Positions 17,795-27,620 of a stretch of DNA of 64,000 nt are shown in pieces. The stretch is taken from contig NZ_FMZZ01000002.1 of NCBI RefSeq assembly GCF_900101685.1, positions 1 to 64,000 on the forward strand. Direction: 5' to 3'. The translations under genes and the position numbers were made by a program. The notes under the pieces are model-generated. The model did no database searches and was not told the origin of the DNA. It saw only the letters and a program-made list of their open reading frames with translations. This stretch comes from Actinokineospora iranica (GTDB taxonomy: Bacteria > Actinomycetota > Actinomycetes > Mycobacteriales > Pseudonocardiaceae). Numbering within the stretch: position 1 is the first letter of the stretch; the number at the start of each line of letters is the position of its first letter.

Positions 17795-20125
17795 GTGAGT
17801 GGGACGACGGTGTTCACAGTCAACGGGGAAGGCGCGGTCGCGGGCTCCCTGCCCGCGGAGGTCACCACTTACGTGGGCCGCCGCGCCGAGCTGGCCGAGG
17901 TCAGGCGGCTGCTGACGAGCGCGTGCCTGGTGACGCTCACCGGGCCCGGCGGCGTCGGCAAGACCCGGCTGGCCACCCGGCTGGCGAGCGAGTCCGAGGA
18001 CGCCTTCCTCGACGGCACGGTGTTCGTCGGGCTCGCCGAGCTGCGCGACCCGACGCTGCTGGTCAGCACGGTCGCCACCAGCCTCGGCCTCGGCGACCGC
18101 TCCGCGCGCCCCGGCCTCGACCTGCTCATCGACGCGCTGCGCCCGCTCAAGCTGCTGCTGGTCCTGGACAACTGCGAGCACATGGTCGACGCGTGCGCCC
18201 GGTTCGTCGCCGCCGTGCTGGCCAACTGCCCCGACGTCGTGGTGCTGGCGACCAGCCGCCAGTCCCTCGGCGTGCCCGGCGAGCGGGTGGTCCCGGTGGG
18301 GCCGCTGGCCGTGCCGGAGCCCGGCGTGCCGCCCGCGCGGCTGATGAACTACGACGCGGTGCGGCTGCTGCGCGACCGGGCCACCGCCGTGGTGCCCTCG
18401 TTCCAGATCACCGACGACAACATCGAGGACGTGGCCCGGCTGACCCGGGCGCTGGACGGGCTGCCGCTGGCGCTTGAGCTGGCCGCGGTGCGGCTGCGGG
18501 TGCTCTCGGTCGGCCAGCTCGTCGACCGGCTCGACCACCGGCTCAACCTGCTCAGCGGCGGCAACCGGCGCGGGCCGAGCAGGCACGAGACGCTCACCGC
18601 GCTGATCGACTGGAGCCACGAGCTGTGCACCGAGCCCGAGCGGCTGCTGTGGGCGCGGGCGTCGGTGTTCAGCGGCGGCTTCGACCTCGACGCCGCGGAA
18701 GAGGTGTGCTCCGGCTCCGGGCTCGACCGGCACGCGGTGCTCGACGTCATCGACGGGCTGCTGGACAAGTCGATCCTGCTGCGCGAAGAGCACCGCGGCG
18801 TCGCCCGCTACCGGATGCTGGAGATGGTCCGCCAGTACGGCGAGAACCACCTGCGGGCGGCGGGCGAGCTGGTGTGGCTGCGCCGCCGCCACCGCGACTG
18901 GTACCTGGAGCTGGCCAAGCGGTGCGAGGCCGACTGGTTCGGGCCGCGCCAGGTCGAGTGGATCGAGCGGCTGCGGCGCGAGCACGCGAACCTGCGGGTG
19001 GCGCTGGAGTTCTGCGCGGGCGACGCAGACGAAGCCGTCGTCGGCCTGCGGATGATGTTCGCCATCAAGGAGTACTGGATCGTCCGCGGGTTCAACACCG
19101 AGGGCCGGATGCACACCGACAAGCTGGTGCGCGCCGCCCCGGACGCCGCCCCCTACGCGGCGCACTCGCTGTGGATCCACGGGTTCTTCGCGCTCGTGCA
19201 GGGCGACCTGCCCGCCTACGAGCGCACCCTGGCCGAGGCGGCCCGCATCGCCGAGGACACCGACGACGACAAGGCCCGCGCCTACGTCAACCACGTGCGC
19301 GCCTACGCCGCGCTCATCGGCAACGACATGCCCCGGGCCGTCGAGCTGTTCGGCGCCGCGAGCGAGATGTTCGCGCGGCAGCGGGACCCGGGCGCGCAGC
19401 TGTGGTCGCGGTTCAACTACGGCCTCGCGCTGAGCCTCGCCGACGGCCTGGCCCCGGGCAGGCAGGTCCTGATCGAGTGCGTCGACATCTACACCAAACG
19501 GGGCGAGGTCTTCTGGCGGGCGTGGGCGCTGTGGTCGCGCGGGGCGGCGGAGTACCTGCACGGCGACATCGCGGAGTCCCGGGCGGCGTGCCTTGAGGTG
19601 CTGCGGATGCAGCGGCGCCTCGGCGACCAGGTGATCCTCGCGTTCTGCCTGACGGTCCTGTCCGGCTGCGCCGCGCACAGCGGCGAGTACCCCAAGGCGG
19701 CCCGCCTGCTCGGCGCGGCCACCACCGTCTGGCAGTGGCTCGGCGCGTCCCCGATGAGCTACGGCGCGTTCGTCGAGCCGATCCAGCGCGACATCGGCAT
19801 GGTGACCAAGGAGCTGGGGCCGGAGGCCGCGGCGGAGGCGTTCCTGGAGGGCACCGCCCTGTCCACCGAGGAGGCCACCCTCTACGCGCTCGGCGAGGCG
19901 TCCCGCCCCGAGGGCGCGGCCCAGCCCGTGGAGCACCCGCTCACCAAGCGGGAGGCCGAGATCGCGGGCCTGGTCGCCAAGGGGCTGACCAACCGGGAGA
20001 TCGCCGCCAAGCTCGTCATCGCGCAGCGCACCGCGGAGAGCCACGTCGACCACATCCTGACCAAGCTCGGCTTCACCAACCGCGCCCAGATCGCGGCCTG
20101 GGTCGTGGAGACCCGCGCCGTGTGA
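17795..20125 (+). CDS. STAND ATPase-LuxR transcriptional regulator, paralogue 1
   Basis: The 776-aa protein has a P-loop (GPGGVGKTR, about 50-57), a Walker B LLLVLDNCEHM, a winged-helix/TPR sensor region (about 300-690) and a C-terminal LuxR helix-turn-helix (LTKREAEIAGLVAKGLTNREIAAK, about 716-740). Such regulators use nucleotide-dependent assembly to activate transcription after an unknown ligand binds. GTG 17795 follows a G-rich stretch. It diverges from the MFS gene across 287 bp and is clearly paralogous to the genes at 21971 and 33809; all three share TSYVGR or TTYVGR, VLDNCEH and the C-terminal helix-turn-helix. Confidence 0.93.
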   Translation: MSGTTVFTVNGEGAVAGSLPAEVTTYVGRRAELAEVRRLLTSACLVTLTGPGGVGKTRLATRLASESEDAFLDGTVFVGLAELRDPTLLVSTVATSLGLGDRSARPGLDLLIDALRPLKLLLVLDNCEHMVDACARFVAAVLANCPDVVVLATSRQSLGVPGERVVPVGPLAVPEPGVPPARLMNYDAVRLLRDRATAVVPSFQITDDNIEDVARLTRALDGLPLALELAAVRLRVLSVGQLVDRLDHRLNLLSGGNRRGPSRHETLTALIDWSHELCTEPERLLWARASVFSGGFDLDAAEEVCSGSGLDRHAVLDVIDGLLDKSILLREEHRGVARYRMLEMVRQYGENHLRAAGELVWLRRRHRDWYLELAKRCEADWFGPRQVEWIERLRREHANLRVALEFCAGDADEAVVGLRMMFAIKEYWIVRGFNTEGRMHTDKLVRAAPDAAPYAAHSLWIHGFFALVQGDLPAYERTLAEAARIAEDTDDDKARAYVNHVRAYAALIGNDMPRAVELFGAASEMFARQRDPGAQLWSRFNYGLALSLADGLAPGRQVLIECVDIYTKRGEVFWRAWALWSRGAAEYLHGDIAESRAACLEVLRMQRRLGDQVILAFCLTVLSGCAAHSGEYPKAARLLGAATTVWQWLGASPMSYGAFVEPIQRDIGMVTKELGPEAAAEAFLEGTALSTEEATLYALGEASRPEGAAQPVEHPLTKREAEIAGLVAKGLTNREIAAKLVIAQRTAESHVDHILTKLGFTNRAQIAAWVVETRAV

Positions 20126-20225
20126 CCGCCCGCGGACCCGCCTGACCGGTACTGAGGTCGGCGCTCGTTTCCCCATCACGTTAGATGGGAGGCCGGTCTA
20201 CGCAAGGGCAGCAGAGGAGTCAGAC

Positions 20226-21836
20226 GTGGGAACCAGCGGTGGCGCCGACACCTTGGCGTCGGATGTGCTGACCGCGGCCGGGCAGCGGCGCACGTTCGCG
20301 GTGATCAGCCACCCGGACGCGGGCAAGTCGACGCTCACCGAGGCGCTCGCGCTGCACGCGAAGGTGATCACCGAGGCGGGCGCGGTGCACGGCAAGGCTG
20401 GCCGCAGGGGCGTGGTGTCGGACTGGATGGAGATGGAGAAGGCCCGCGGCATCTCGATCACCTCGGCCGCGCTGCAGTTCGCCTACCGGGACCGGGTGAT
20501 CAACCTGGTCGACACCCCCGGCCACGCCGACTTCTCCGAGGACACCTACCGGGTGCTCACCGCGGTCGACAGCGCGGTGATGCTGCTGGACGCGGCGAAG
20601 GGCCTGGAGCCGCAGACGCTCAAGCTGTTCGAGGTGTGCAGGCACCGGGACATCCCGGTGATCACGTTCATCAACAAGTGGGACCGGCCCGGCCGCGACG
20701 CGCTGAGCCTGTGCGACGAGCTCGTGGAGCGCATCGGCTTGCAGCCCATGCCGCTGACCTGGCCGGTCGGGGAGCCGGGGCACTTCCGCGGCGTGGTCGA
20801 CCTCGCCGAGGGCGGGTTCGTCCGCTACCACCGCACCGCGGGCGGGGCGACGGCCGCGCCGGAGGAACGCCTCAGCGCCGAGGAAGCCGAGGCGGCCGAG
20901 GGCGCGGAATGGACCAGGGCGGTCGAGGAAGCGCACCTGCTCACCGAGTCCGGCGGCGGGTTCGCCGCGTCCCGCTACCTGGCCGCGACCGCGACCCCGG
21001 TGCTGTTCGGGGCGGCGGTGCTCAACTTCGGCGTGCGGCACCTGCTGGACCTGCTGGTGTCGCTGGCGCCCGGCCCCGGCCCGCGCCCGGACGCGCATGG
21101 CGCGCCGCGGCCGGTGGACGCGCCGTTCTCCGGGTTCGTGTTCAAGGTGCAGACCGGCATGGACCCGGCGCACCGCGACCAGGTGGCCTTCGCCCGGGTG
21201 TGCTCGGGGACCTTCGAGCGCGGCATGGTCGTCACCAACGCCACCACCGGGCGGCCGTTCGCGACCAAGTACACCCAGCAGATGTTCGGGCGCGAGCGCA
21301 CCACCGTCGACACCGCCTACCCCGGCGACGTCATCGGCCTGGTCAACGCCACCTCGCTGCGGGTGGGCGACACCCTCTACGCGGACAAGCCGCCGGTGCG
21401 GTTCCCGCCGCTGCCGACCTTCGCCCCCGCGCACTTCGCCGTCGCCCGCCCGGTCGACCTCGGCCGGGCCAAGCAGTTCCGCCGCGGCGTCGAGCAGCTC
21501 AACGCCGAGGGCGTCATCCAGGTGCTGGTGTCCGACCGGCGCGGCGACGCCGCCCCGGTGTTCGCCGCGGTCGGGCCGATGCAGTTCGAGGTGGCCGCGC
21601 ACCGGATGGCGGCCGAGTTCAAGGCCGCGATCCGGCTGGACCCGCTCCCCTACTCGACGGTCCGCCGGTTGAGCGACCCGGCGCAGCGCGTCCTGGTCGA
21701 CTCCGGCTCCCGCGGCGAGGCTCTGCTGCGCTCGGACGGGGTGTACCTCGCGGTGTTCAACGACGACATCGCCCTGGGCATGGCCCGTCGGCAGCACCCG
21801 GAGCTGAAACTCGAATCCGCGCTGCACGACGCCTGA
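20226..21836 (+). CDS. prfC: Peptide chain release factor 3 (RF3)
   Basis: The 536-aa translational GTPase has G1 SHPDAGKST (about residues 28-36), a switch I region ending in RGISIT, G3 DTPGHADFSED, G4 NKWDRPGRD and the RF3-type C-terminal domain (GVIQVLVSDRRGDAAPVFAAVGPMQFE). RF3 recycles class-I release factors from the ribosome after peptide release. The length matches RF3 (about 530 aa) rather than EF-G (about 700 aa). GTG 20226 has a GAGGAG-type site 8-12 nt upstream. It lies between two STAND-LuxR genes. Confidence 0.96.
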   Translation: MGTSGGADTLASDVLTAAGQRRTFAVISHPDAGKSTLTEALALHAKVITEAGAVHGKAGRRGVVSDWMEMEKARGISITSAALQFAYRDRVINLVDTPGHADFSEDTYRVLTAVDSAVMLLDAAKGLEPQTLKLFEVCRHRDIPVITFINKWDRPGRDALSLCDELVERIGLQPMPLTWPVGEPGHFRGVVDLAEGGFVRYHRTAGGATAAPEERLSAEEAEAAEGAEWTRAVEEAHLLTESGGGFAASRYLAATATPVLFGAAVLNFGVRHLLDLLVSLAPGPGPRPDAHGAPRPVDAPFSGFVFKVQTGMDPAHRDQVAFARVCSGTFERGMVVTNATTGRPFATKYTQQMFGRERTTVDTAYPGDVIGLVNATSLRVGDTLYADKPPVRFPPLPTFAPAHFAVARPVDLGRAKQFRRGVEQLNAEGVIQVLVSDRRGDAAPVFAAVGPMQFEVAAHRMAAEFKAAIRLDPLPYSTVRRLSDPAQRVLVDSGSRGEALLRSDGVYLAVFNDDIALGMARRQHPELKLESALHDA

Positions 21837-21970
21837 GCCTGCGTCGGCCCGCGGCCTGGCCGATCACCGGAGCCACCCGATCACCCATATTGTCGCCACA
21901 GACGGTGACCGCCTGCCAGGATAGCGGGGGACAATGGTGACACGGAGTGCGGACTGGAGGTGTGCCGAAG

Positions 21971-24289
21971 GTGTCGGACCCGGCCGCAGCACGCGCCCTG
22001 TCCACCACCCTGTCCACCGAGATGACCAGCTACGTCGGCCGCGCGGCGGAGATCAGCGAGGTCAAGCGCCTGCTGGGGGTGTCGGCGCTGGTGACGGTGA
22101 CCGGGCCGGGCGGGGTCGGCAAGACCCGGCTCGCCGCCCAGGTCGCCGCGGCGGCGCGGGCGGCGTTCGACGACAACGTCGTCTGCGTCGGGCTCGCCGA
22201 GCTGCGCGAACCCGAGCTGGTGGTCAACACCGTCGCCGACCATCTCGGCCTCGGCGACCGCTCCCGGTCGCCGATCGAGCTGGTCATCGAGCACCTGCGG
22301 GAGCGGCGGATGCTGCTGGTGCTGGACAACTGCGAGCACCTGATCGAGCCGTGCGCGCGCCTGGCGCACGCCCTGCTGAGCAGCTGCCCCGAGCTGGTCG
22401 TGCTGGCGACCAGCCGCCAGTCGCTCGGCGTGGCCGGGGAGCGGGTGCGGCCGCTGGCCCCGCTGGCCGTCCCCGAGCCGGGCGAACAGGCGGCGGGGGT
22501 GGAGCGGCACGACTCGGTGCGGCTGTTCCTCGACCGGGCGACCGCGGTGGTGCCGTCGTTCACCATCACCCGGAACAACGTCGAGGACGTGATCCGGCTG
22601 TGCCGGGCGCTCGACGGCCTGCCGCTGGCCATCGAGCTGGCCGCGGTGCGGCTGCGGTCGCTGTCGGTCCGCCAGCTCGCCGACCGCCTCGACCAGCGGT
22701 TCACCCTGCTCAACCGGGGCAGGCGGTGGGCGCCGAGCAGGCACGAGACGCTGCGGGCGCTGGTCGACTGGAGCCACGAGCTGTGCGACGGGCGCGAGCA
22801 GCTGCTGTGGGCGCGGGCGTCGGTGTTCTCCGGCAGCTTCGACATGGACGCCGCCGAGGAGGTCTGCTCCGGCGACGGCCTCGACCGCGACGCGGTGCTC
22901 GACGTCATCGACGCGCTGATCGACAAGTCGGTCCTGGTCCGCGAAGAGCACCACGGCACCGCGCGCTACCGGATGCTGGGGACGCTGCGCCAGCACGGCG
23001 AGGACCGGTTACGCGAGACCGGTGAGCTGACCCGGACCCAGCGGCGGCACCGCGACCGGTACCTGGAGCTGACCCGCCGGTTCGCGGCCGAGTCGCTGGG
23101 GCCCGACCAGGTCCGCTGGCTCGACCGGCTCACCGTCGAGCACCCCAACCTGCGCCGGGCGCTGGACTTCTGCGCCCGCGACCCGGCCGAGGCCGCCGTC
23201 GGGCTGCCGATGATCCCCGCCGTCAAGGAGTACTGGATGGTGCGCGGGCTCAACACCGAGGGCCGGATCTGGCTCGACCGGCTGGTCAAGGCCGCCCCGG
23301 TGGACGCGCCGGGCCGGGCGGACGCGCTGTGGATGCACGCGCTGCTCGCGCTGGTCCAGGGCGACCGGCCCGCGTTCGCCGCCACGCTCGCCGCGGCGGC
23401 CCAGACCGCCGATGCCACCGGCGACGTCCGGGCCCGCGCCTATGTCCACCATGTGAGCGGCTACGAGGCGCTGATGGACGCCGACGGCCCCGCGGCCGTC
23501 GACCGGTTCGGCACGGCCGCCGAGATGCTGCGGGCGCACGGCGACTTGGGCGGCGAACTGTGGGCGACGCACAACCTCGGCCTGGCGATCAGCATCGCGG
23601 GCGACCCGGAGCGCTGCCGCCGGGTGCTGCGCGACTGCGTGGCCGCCTGCGTCGCGCGCGGCGAAGTCGTCCACCGGTCGTGGGCGCTGTGGTCGCTGGC
23701 CGCCTGCGAGTACCTGTTCGGCGACATCGAGACCGCGCAAGCGCACGCGCTGGAGGTGCTGCGGCTGCAACAGCGCTTCGACGCCCGCACGATCACCGCG
23801 TTCACCCTGGCGACCCTGGCCGGGTGCGCGACGCACGCTGGCGACCTGCGCCGGGCGGCGCGGCTGTTCGGGGCCGCCGCAGCCCTGTGGCGGTCGCTTG
23901 GCTCGTCGCCGAGCAACTATCCCGCCTTCGACGAGCCGGTCCGCGCGGCCACCGCGGTGGTGGTCGCGGGCCTGGGCGACGGCGAGGCGCTGGCCGAGTT
24001 CGCCGCGGGCGCCGCGCTGGGCTTCGCCGACGCGGTGTCCTACGCGCTGGGCGAATCGGCCGAGGAAAACGAGCACATGGTGGCCCCGCGCGATGATCCG
24101 CTTACTAAACGCGAACGTCAGATAGCCGAACTCGTGGCCCAGGGGATGACCAACCGGGAGATCGCGGGCAGGCTGGTGATCGGCCCGCGCACCGCCGAAT
24201 CACATGTCGAGCGGATCCGCACCAAGTTGGGTTTCACCAACCGCGCGCAGATCGCCGCGTGGGTGGCGCACCGCGGTTCAAAACGATAG
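21971..24289 (+). CDS. STAND ATPase-LuxR transcriptional regulator, paralogue 2
   Basis: The 772-aa protein has the same architecture as the gene at 17795: P-loop GPGGVGKTR (about 45-53), VLDNCEHLIEPCARL, a TPR-like middle and a C-terminal LuxR domain (LTKRERQIAELVAQGMTNREIAGR). GTG 21971 was chosen because a GGAGG lies 10 nt upstream; in-frame GTGs at 21947 and 21962 are alternatives. Close similarity to paralogue 1 and placement on the other side of prfC suggest local duplication around prfC. Confidence 0.93.
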   Translation: MSDPAAARALSTTLSTEMTSYVGRAAEISEVKRLLGVSALVTVTGPGGVGKTRLAAQVAAAARAAFDDNVVCVGLAELREPELVVNTVADHLGLGDRSRSPIELVIEHLRERRMLLVLDNCEHLIEPCARLAHALLSSCPELVVLATSRQSLGVAGERVRPLAPLAVPEPGEQAAGVERHDSVRLFLDRATAVVPSFTITRNNVEDVIRLCRALDGLPLAIELAAVRLRSLSVRQLADRLDQRFTLLNRGRRWAPSRHETLRALVDWSHELCDGREQLLWARASVFSGSFDMDAAEEVCSGDGLDRDAVLDVIDALIDKSVLVREEHHGTARYRMLGTLRQHGEDRLRETGELTRTQRRHRDRYLELTRRFAAESLGPDQVRWLDRLTVEHPNLRRALDFCARDPAEAAVGLPMIPAVKEYWMVRGLNTEGRIWLDRLVKAAPVDAPGRADALWMHALLALVQGDRPAFAATLAAAAQTADATGDVRARAYVHHVSGYEALMDADGPAAVDRFGTAAEMLRAHGDLGGELWATHNLGLAISIAGDPERCRRVLRDCVAACVARGEVVHRSWALWSLAACEYLFGDIETAQAHALEVLRLQQRFDARTITAFTLATLAGCATHAGDLRRAARLFGAAAALWRSLGSSPSNYPAFDEPVRAATAVVVAGLGDGEALAEFAAGAALGFADAVSYALGESAEENEHMVAPRDDPLTKRERQIAELVAQGMTNREIAGRLVIGPRTAESHVERIRTKLGFTNRAQIAAWVAHRGSKR

Positions 24290-24652
24290 TTTGACAGCCT
24301 CATTTGTGCGCGAAGGTGAACCACGTCACGTGTTTTTATGCCATCGACTCAGGTCACACTCCGTTGCCGAATGACGACGCTATGCGTAACGTAAGGCCCG
24401 ATCGGAGCCCCAAAACCGCACCTTACCAGGCGAAATGTTGGCTACGTCACAAACTCGCGGGTCCCTGATGTGTGACCCGGTGATAAATCGAAACGGGTCC
24501 TTGTGTGAAGTTCTTGTTGCTGTCTAATCTGTCAATCGGCGGCTATCGGAGAGACTTCCACCTCACTTCCACCCGGAATCTCGCCCCTGGCACTACAGAG
24601 CGGATCACTTCGCTCACGTATCACCGTTGATACCTTAGGAAGGAAAACCCCC
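24290..24652 (+). promoter_or_regulatory. 363-bp leader region of the DUF6801 gene
   Basis: No gene is visible. The region is clearly less GC-rich than its surroundings, as expected of a promoter and leader. A near-direct repeat ACTTCCACC occurs at about 24555-24578, and an AGGAAGGA ribosome site precedes the GTG at 24653. I could not fix the -35 and -10 boxes. Confidence 0.4.
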
Positions 24653-25930
24653 GTGAATCCTCGCAAGGTTTCCAAGAAGCTGGTGGCGGGTGTCGCCGCG
24701 ACTAGCGCGGCCGGGCTGGTCGCCACTGGCCTGCTGCTCGGCTCCGGCACGAGTTCGGCTGCTCCGGTCTCGCTGACGCTGGACTACACGTGTCCGTTCC
24801 CGCTGATCGGCGACCAGCCGATCAAGGTCGTCATCAACAGCGACATGCCCGCCTCCATCGGTGTTGGCCAGCAGACCGGCGTGTTCGACATCAAGGCCGT
24901 CTCCACGGTTCCCGAGACCGCGACCCAGGGTCTGACCCTGGTCGGCGCGACCACGATCGAGGGCAAGGCCGTCTCGGGCGCCAAGGTCGACGCCCCCGGC
25001 ATCTCCCTTCCGGTGAACGTGCCGGTGACGATCGCCAAGACCCCGGTTCCGGCTTCTGGCGCGTTCGACGTGGTGGCCACCGGCCAGACCCCGTCGCTGT
25101 CGTTCACCCAGGCGGGCACCGCGAAGATCACGGTCAGTGAGCTGAACCTGAACCTGACCCCGCGCAAGGCCGACGGCACCGAGACCGGCCTGGGCACCTT
25201 CGACTCGGCCTGCAAGCTGAACCCGGGCCAGGCCAACGTCCTGCACACCTTCGAGATCACCGGCGGCCCCGGCAGCACCACCCCGCCGTCGAGCACCACC
25301 CCGCCGAGCAGCACCACGCCGCCCAGCAGCACCACCCCGCCGAGCAGCACCACGCCGCCGTCGAGCACCACCCCGCCGTCGAGCACCACGCCGCCGAGCA
25401 GCACCACCCCGCCCCCGGGCAACGGCGTGAAGGTCAGCTACAACCTCAAGGGCACCTCGGTCCTCAAGGCCCTGGGTGGCTCGGTCGCCCTCAACGGCAG
25501 CTTCGACGCCGACGCCGACCTCGCCGCGGGCAAGTACACCGGTGACCTCAAGCTCGACCCGACCTCGGGCAAGTTCAAGATCGTGGGCTTCCTGCCGGTC
25601 GACGCCAGCATCAAGTTCGCCCCCGTCGGCAAGGCCTCCGGCACCGTCACCACCGGCGCCATCACCTACGACGGCAAGCTCGACATCATCCTGACCAAGA
25701 TCTCGCTCTTCGGGTTCCCGATCTACCAGGGTGAGACCTGCAAGGCCGCGAACCCGACCGACATCAAGCTCAAGTCCACCGGGACCTTCGACGTCCTCAA
25801 GGGCGGCAAGCTCCAGGGCGGCTACGACCTGGCCTCGCCGACCAACTGCGGCGCGCTCAACGACTTTATCGGCCCGCTCGCCGCGAGCCCCGGCAACACG
25901 ATCGACCTCGACCTCGTGATCAAGAAGTAA
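24653..25930 (+). CDS. Secreted DUF6801 protein with STTPPS linker
   Basis: The 425-aa exported protein has a Sec signal peptide (cleavage near SSAAP, about residue 37) and a DUF6801 domain that begins YTCPFPLIGDQPIKV (about 45-200, one Cys at each end). Then comes a linker of eight STTPPS repeats (about 208-255) and a second beta-rich domain of about 165 residues with two Cys. DUF6801 proteins are actinobacterial surface or secreted proteins of unknown role, and the linker resembles cell-wall-spanning or domain-spacing linkers. Codon use is very even and GC-rich, suggesting strong expression. GTG start with an AGGAAGGA site; a strong terminator follows. Confidence 0.9.
   Translation: MNPRKVSKKLVAGVAATSAAGLVATGLLLGSGTSSAAPVSLTLDYTCPFPLIGDQPIKVVINSDMPASIGVGQQTGVFDIKAVSTVPETATQGLTLVGATTIEGKAVSGAKVDAPGISLPVNVPVTIAKTPVPASGAFDVVATGQTPSLSFTQAGTAKITVSELNLNLTPRKADGTETGLGTFDSACKLNPGQANVLHTFEITGGPGSTTPPSSTTPPSSTTPPSSTTPPSSTTPPSSTTPPSSTTPPSSTTPPPGNGVKVSYNLKGTSVLKALGGSVALNGSFDADADLAAGKYTGDLKLDPTSGKFKIVGFLPVDASIKFAPVGKASGTVTTGAITYDGKLDIILTKISLFGFPIYQGETCKAANPTDIKLKSTGTFDVLKGGKLQGGYDLASPTNCGALNDFIGPLAASPGNTIDLDLVIKK
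25274..25417 (+). repeat. Eight 18-bp tandem repeats encoding STTPPS
   Basis: Eight in-frame 18-bp units encode Ser-Thr-Thr-Pro-Pro-Ser (the last ends Pro-Pro-Pro). Serine codons vary (AGC, TCG) between units, so they are not fresh copies. Likely variable in number between strains. Confidence 0.9.
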
Positions 25931-25946
25931 GCTCTGCCGCTCCCCC

Positions 25947-25993
25947 GAGACAGGCTCTTCCCGGCTCCGGCCGGGGAGAGCCTGTCTCTTTTT
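25947..25993 (+). terminator. Intrinsic terminator with 19-bp stem and T-run
   Basis: Arms 25947-25965 and 25970-25988 pair over 19 bp with one G-T type mismatch and a 4-nt loop, followed by five Ts. It starts 17 nt after the DUF6801 stop and is the clearest intrinsic terminator in the window. Confidence 0.93.
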
Positions 25994-26005
25994 CCGGTCC
26001 GGAAC

Positions 26006-26064
26006 AGCAAGGCCAAGGGGCCCCGCCACCAGATGACTCGGTGCCGGGGCCCCTTGGCCTTGCT
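26006..26064. terminator. 20-bp perfect palindrome between convergent genes
   Basis: Arms 26006-26025 and 26045-26064 are perfect reverse complements, and the 19-nt loop contains a further 4-bp stem (CACC/GGTG). It ends 9 nt before the stop of the minus-strand PucR gene. It has no T-run and probably ends transcription arriving from the minus strand. Confidence 0.8.
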
Positions 26065-26072
26065 TGGGAAAA

Positions 26073-27287
26073 CTAGAACCCGGAAGCCGGGCCTTCCTCC
26101 GCCGACGTCTCCCGCGCGGCGTGCAGCAGGGTCGCGCGCACGGCCAGTTCCAGGTCGAACCGGTTGCGCGGGTCGGCGAGCTGCTCGCCGAAGAGCTCCT
26201 GGAGCCTGCCGACGCGGTAGCGGATGGTCTGCGGGTGGACTCGCAGCCGCTCCGCCATGTCCGCGACCCGGCCGCGGGTGGCGAACCAGGCGTTGAGCGT
26301 GGCGAGCAGGCGGTGCCGCTGGTAGGCCTTGAGGGACTTCAGCGGGGCGAGTTCCCTGCCGACGAGCTCGGCGATGAGGAAATCGTCCGCCAGCAGCGTC
26401 AGGGTCAGCAGGTGGTCGGCGCAGTGCACGATCCCGTCGGGGGCCTCGACCTGGATCAGCCCGCGCTCGACCAGGTCGATGGCGAGGTTCGCCACCCGCA
26501 GCGAGTCACGGACCTTGCCGATCGGGGTCACTGTGCCGATCGCGGCCGTCCAGCCGGGCAGCGCCGCGCGCAGGGTCGTGGCCAGCCATGTCGCGGGCAC
26601 CCGGCTGGCCACCACCACCGCGCACGGCTGCGGGCCGTCGAGGTCGAGCAGGACCTGCGAGCCGAGGTTGGCGCGCGGACTGTGGTCGGCGCCCTCGCGG
26701 CGGCGCAGCGCGACGACCCGGACCGCGGCGTGCAGGTCCCAGTCCGCTTCCTGGGCGACCTCAGCCAGGTGCGGCCCGCTGGCGGCCTGCTCGTCGAGCA
26801 GCATCCGCAGCAGCCGGGCGCGGACCACCGCGACGGAGGCGGCGGCCGCGGCGGGCGGGGCGAAACTCGACACGGCCGACAGGTAAGCGAAGATCACCTC
26901 GGCGCTGCGGGCGACCGCGGTCGAGGTCACCCCGTGCCGCCGGGCGTACTCCGCCGCGTGCCGCCACGCGATCTGACCGCCGATCCGGTAAGCGCGCAGC
27001 AGCAGCTTGCGGTGCGCGCCCTCGGTCAGCTCGCCGCGGCGGAAGCGGAAGATCGCCGCCCACTCCTCCCCCACGTACTCCTCGGGGTGGACCATCGCCT
27101 CGACGCAGCCGAGCACGGTCGTGCGGATGGTGTCGACCAGCGGTTCGAGCAGCGCGTCCGGCAGTCGGGCGATCTCGGCGTAGCCGCGCACCTCGGCCGC
27201 GATGTCCCGCCGCAACTGGTCGCCCGACCCCCGCTGTCCCGGCTCTGGCGCCCGCGCGCGGTGATCCACGACCTGCGATGCAGTCAT
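26073..27287 (-). CDS. PucR/CdaR-type transcriptional regulator, paralogue 1
   Basis: The 404-aa protein ends with a PucR helix-turn-helix (RVADMAERLRVHPQTIRYRV followed by RLQELFG). The N-terminal two thirds is a GGDEF-like/sensor region typical of the family in actinobacteria. ATG 27287 (MTASQ) was chosen because GGAG lies about 10 nt upstream and it matches the MTA start of paralogue 2; ATG 27332 would add 15 residues. It is a paralogue of the gene at 32557, sharing RAYRIGGQ(I/V)AWRH, ARSAEVIFAYL and the C-terminus. Ligand and targets unknown. Confidence 0.9.
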   Translation of the reverse strand: MTASQVVDHRARAPEPGQRGSGDQLRRDIAAEVRGYAEIARLPDALLEPLVDTIRTTVLGCVEAMVHPEEYVGEEWAAIFRFRRGELTEGAHRKLLLRAYRIGGQIAWRHAAEYARRHGVTSTAVARSAEVIFAYLSAVSSFAPPAAAAASVAVVRARLLRMLLDEQAASGPHLAEVAQEADWDLHAAVRVVALRRREGADHSPRANLGSQVLLDLDGPQPCAVVVASRVPATWLATTLRAALPGWTAAIGTVTPIGKVRDSLRVANLAIDLVERGLIQVEAPDGIVHCADHLLTLTLLADDFLIAELVGRELAPLKSLKAYQRHRLLATLNAWFATRGRVADMAERLRVHPQTIRYRVGRLQELFGEQLADPRNRFDLELAVRATLLHAARETSAEEGPASGF

Positions 27288-27620
27288 CTTGGCTCCGTGT
27301 ACCTCATGGCGTATCTCTCCGGTTGTGGCCATCGCAGGCCAACCTGCTTGACCGGGATGCGAACCACATCTGTAGATCTACCGAGTTACTTACGGAAGCC
27401 CCATACGTCACCCGGTTGCCGGGAACCAGGCCGCTACTCCGAACGACCTAGTGATCGCCCTGCGCGGGCCACCGCACGCCGGGTCGGTCCGCCCCCACCC
27501 ACCGACCCGGCGTCCCCGTAACACCTCACACCGGCCCGTCCCAGCTTGCGAGATTCCTGGTTCCCGATGGTTACCTCGGGTTGCCTGGAACACGCGAACA
27601 TCCACTAGGTTTCCGAAGGT

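Noticed and set aside
20226-21836. Tetracycline-resistance or EF-G-type GTPase
   Set aside because: Length, the G4 motif and the C-terminal domain are those of RF3; EF-G and TetM-type proteins are longer.
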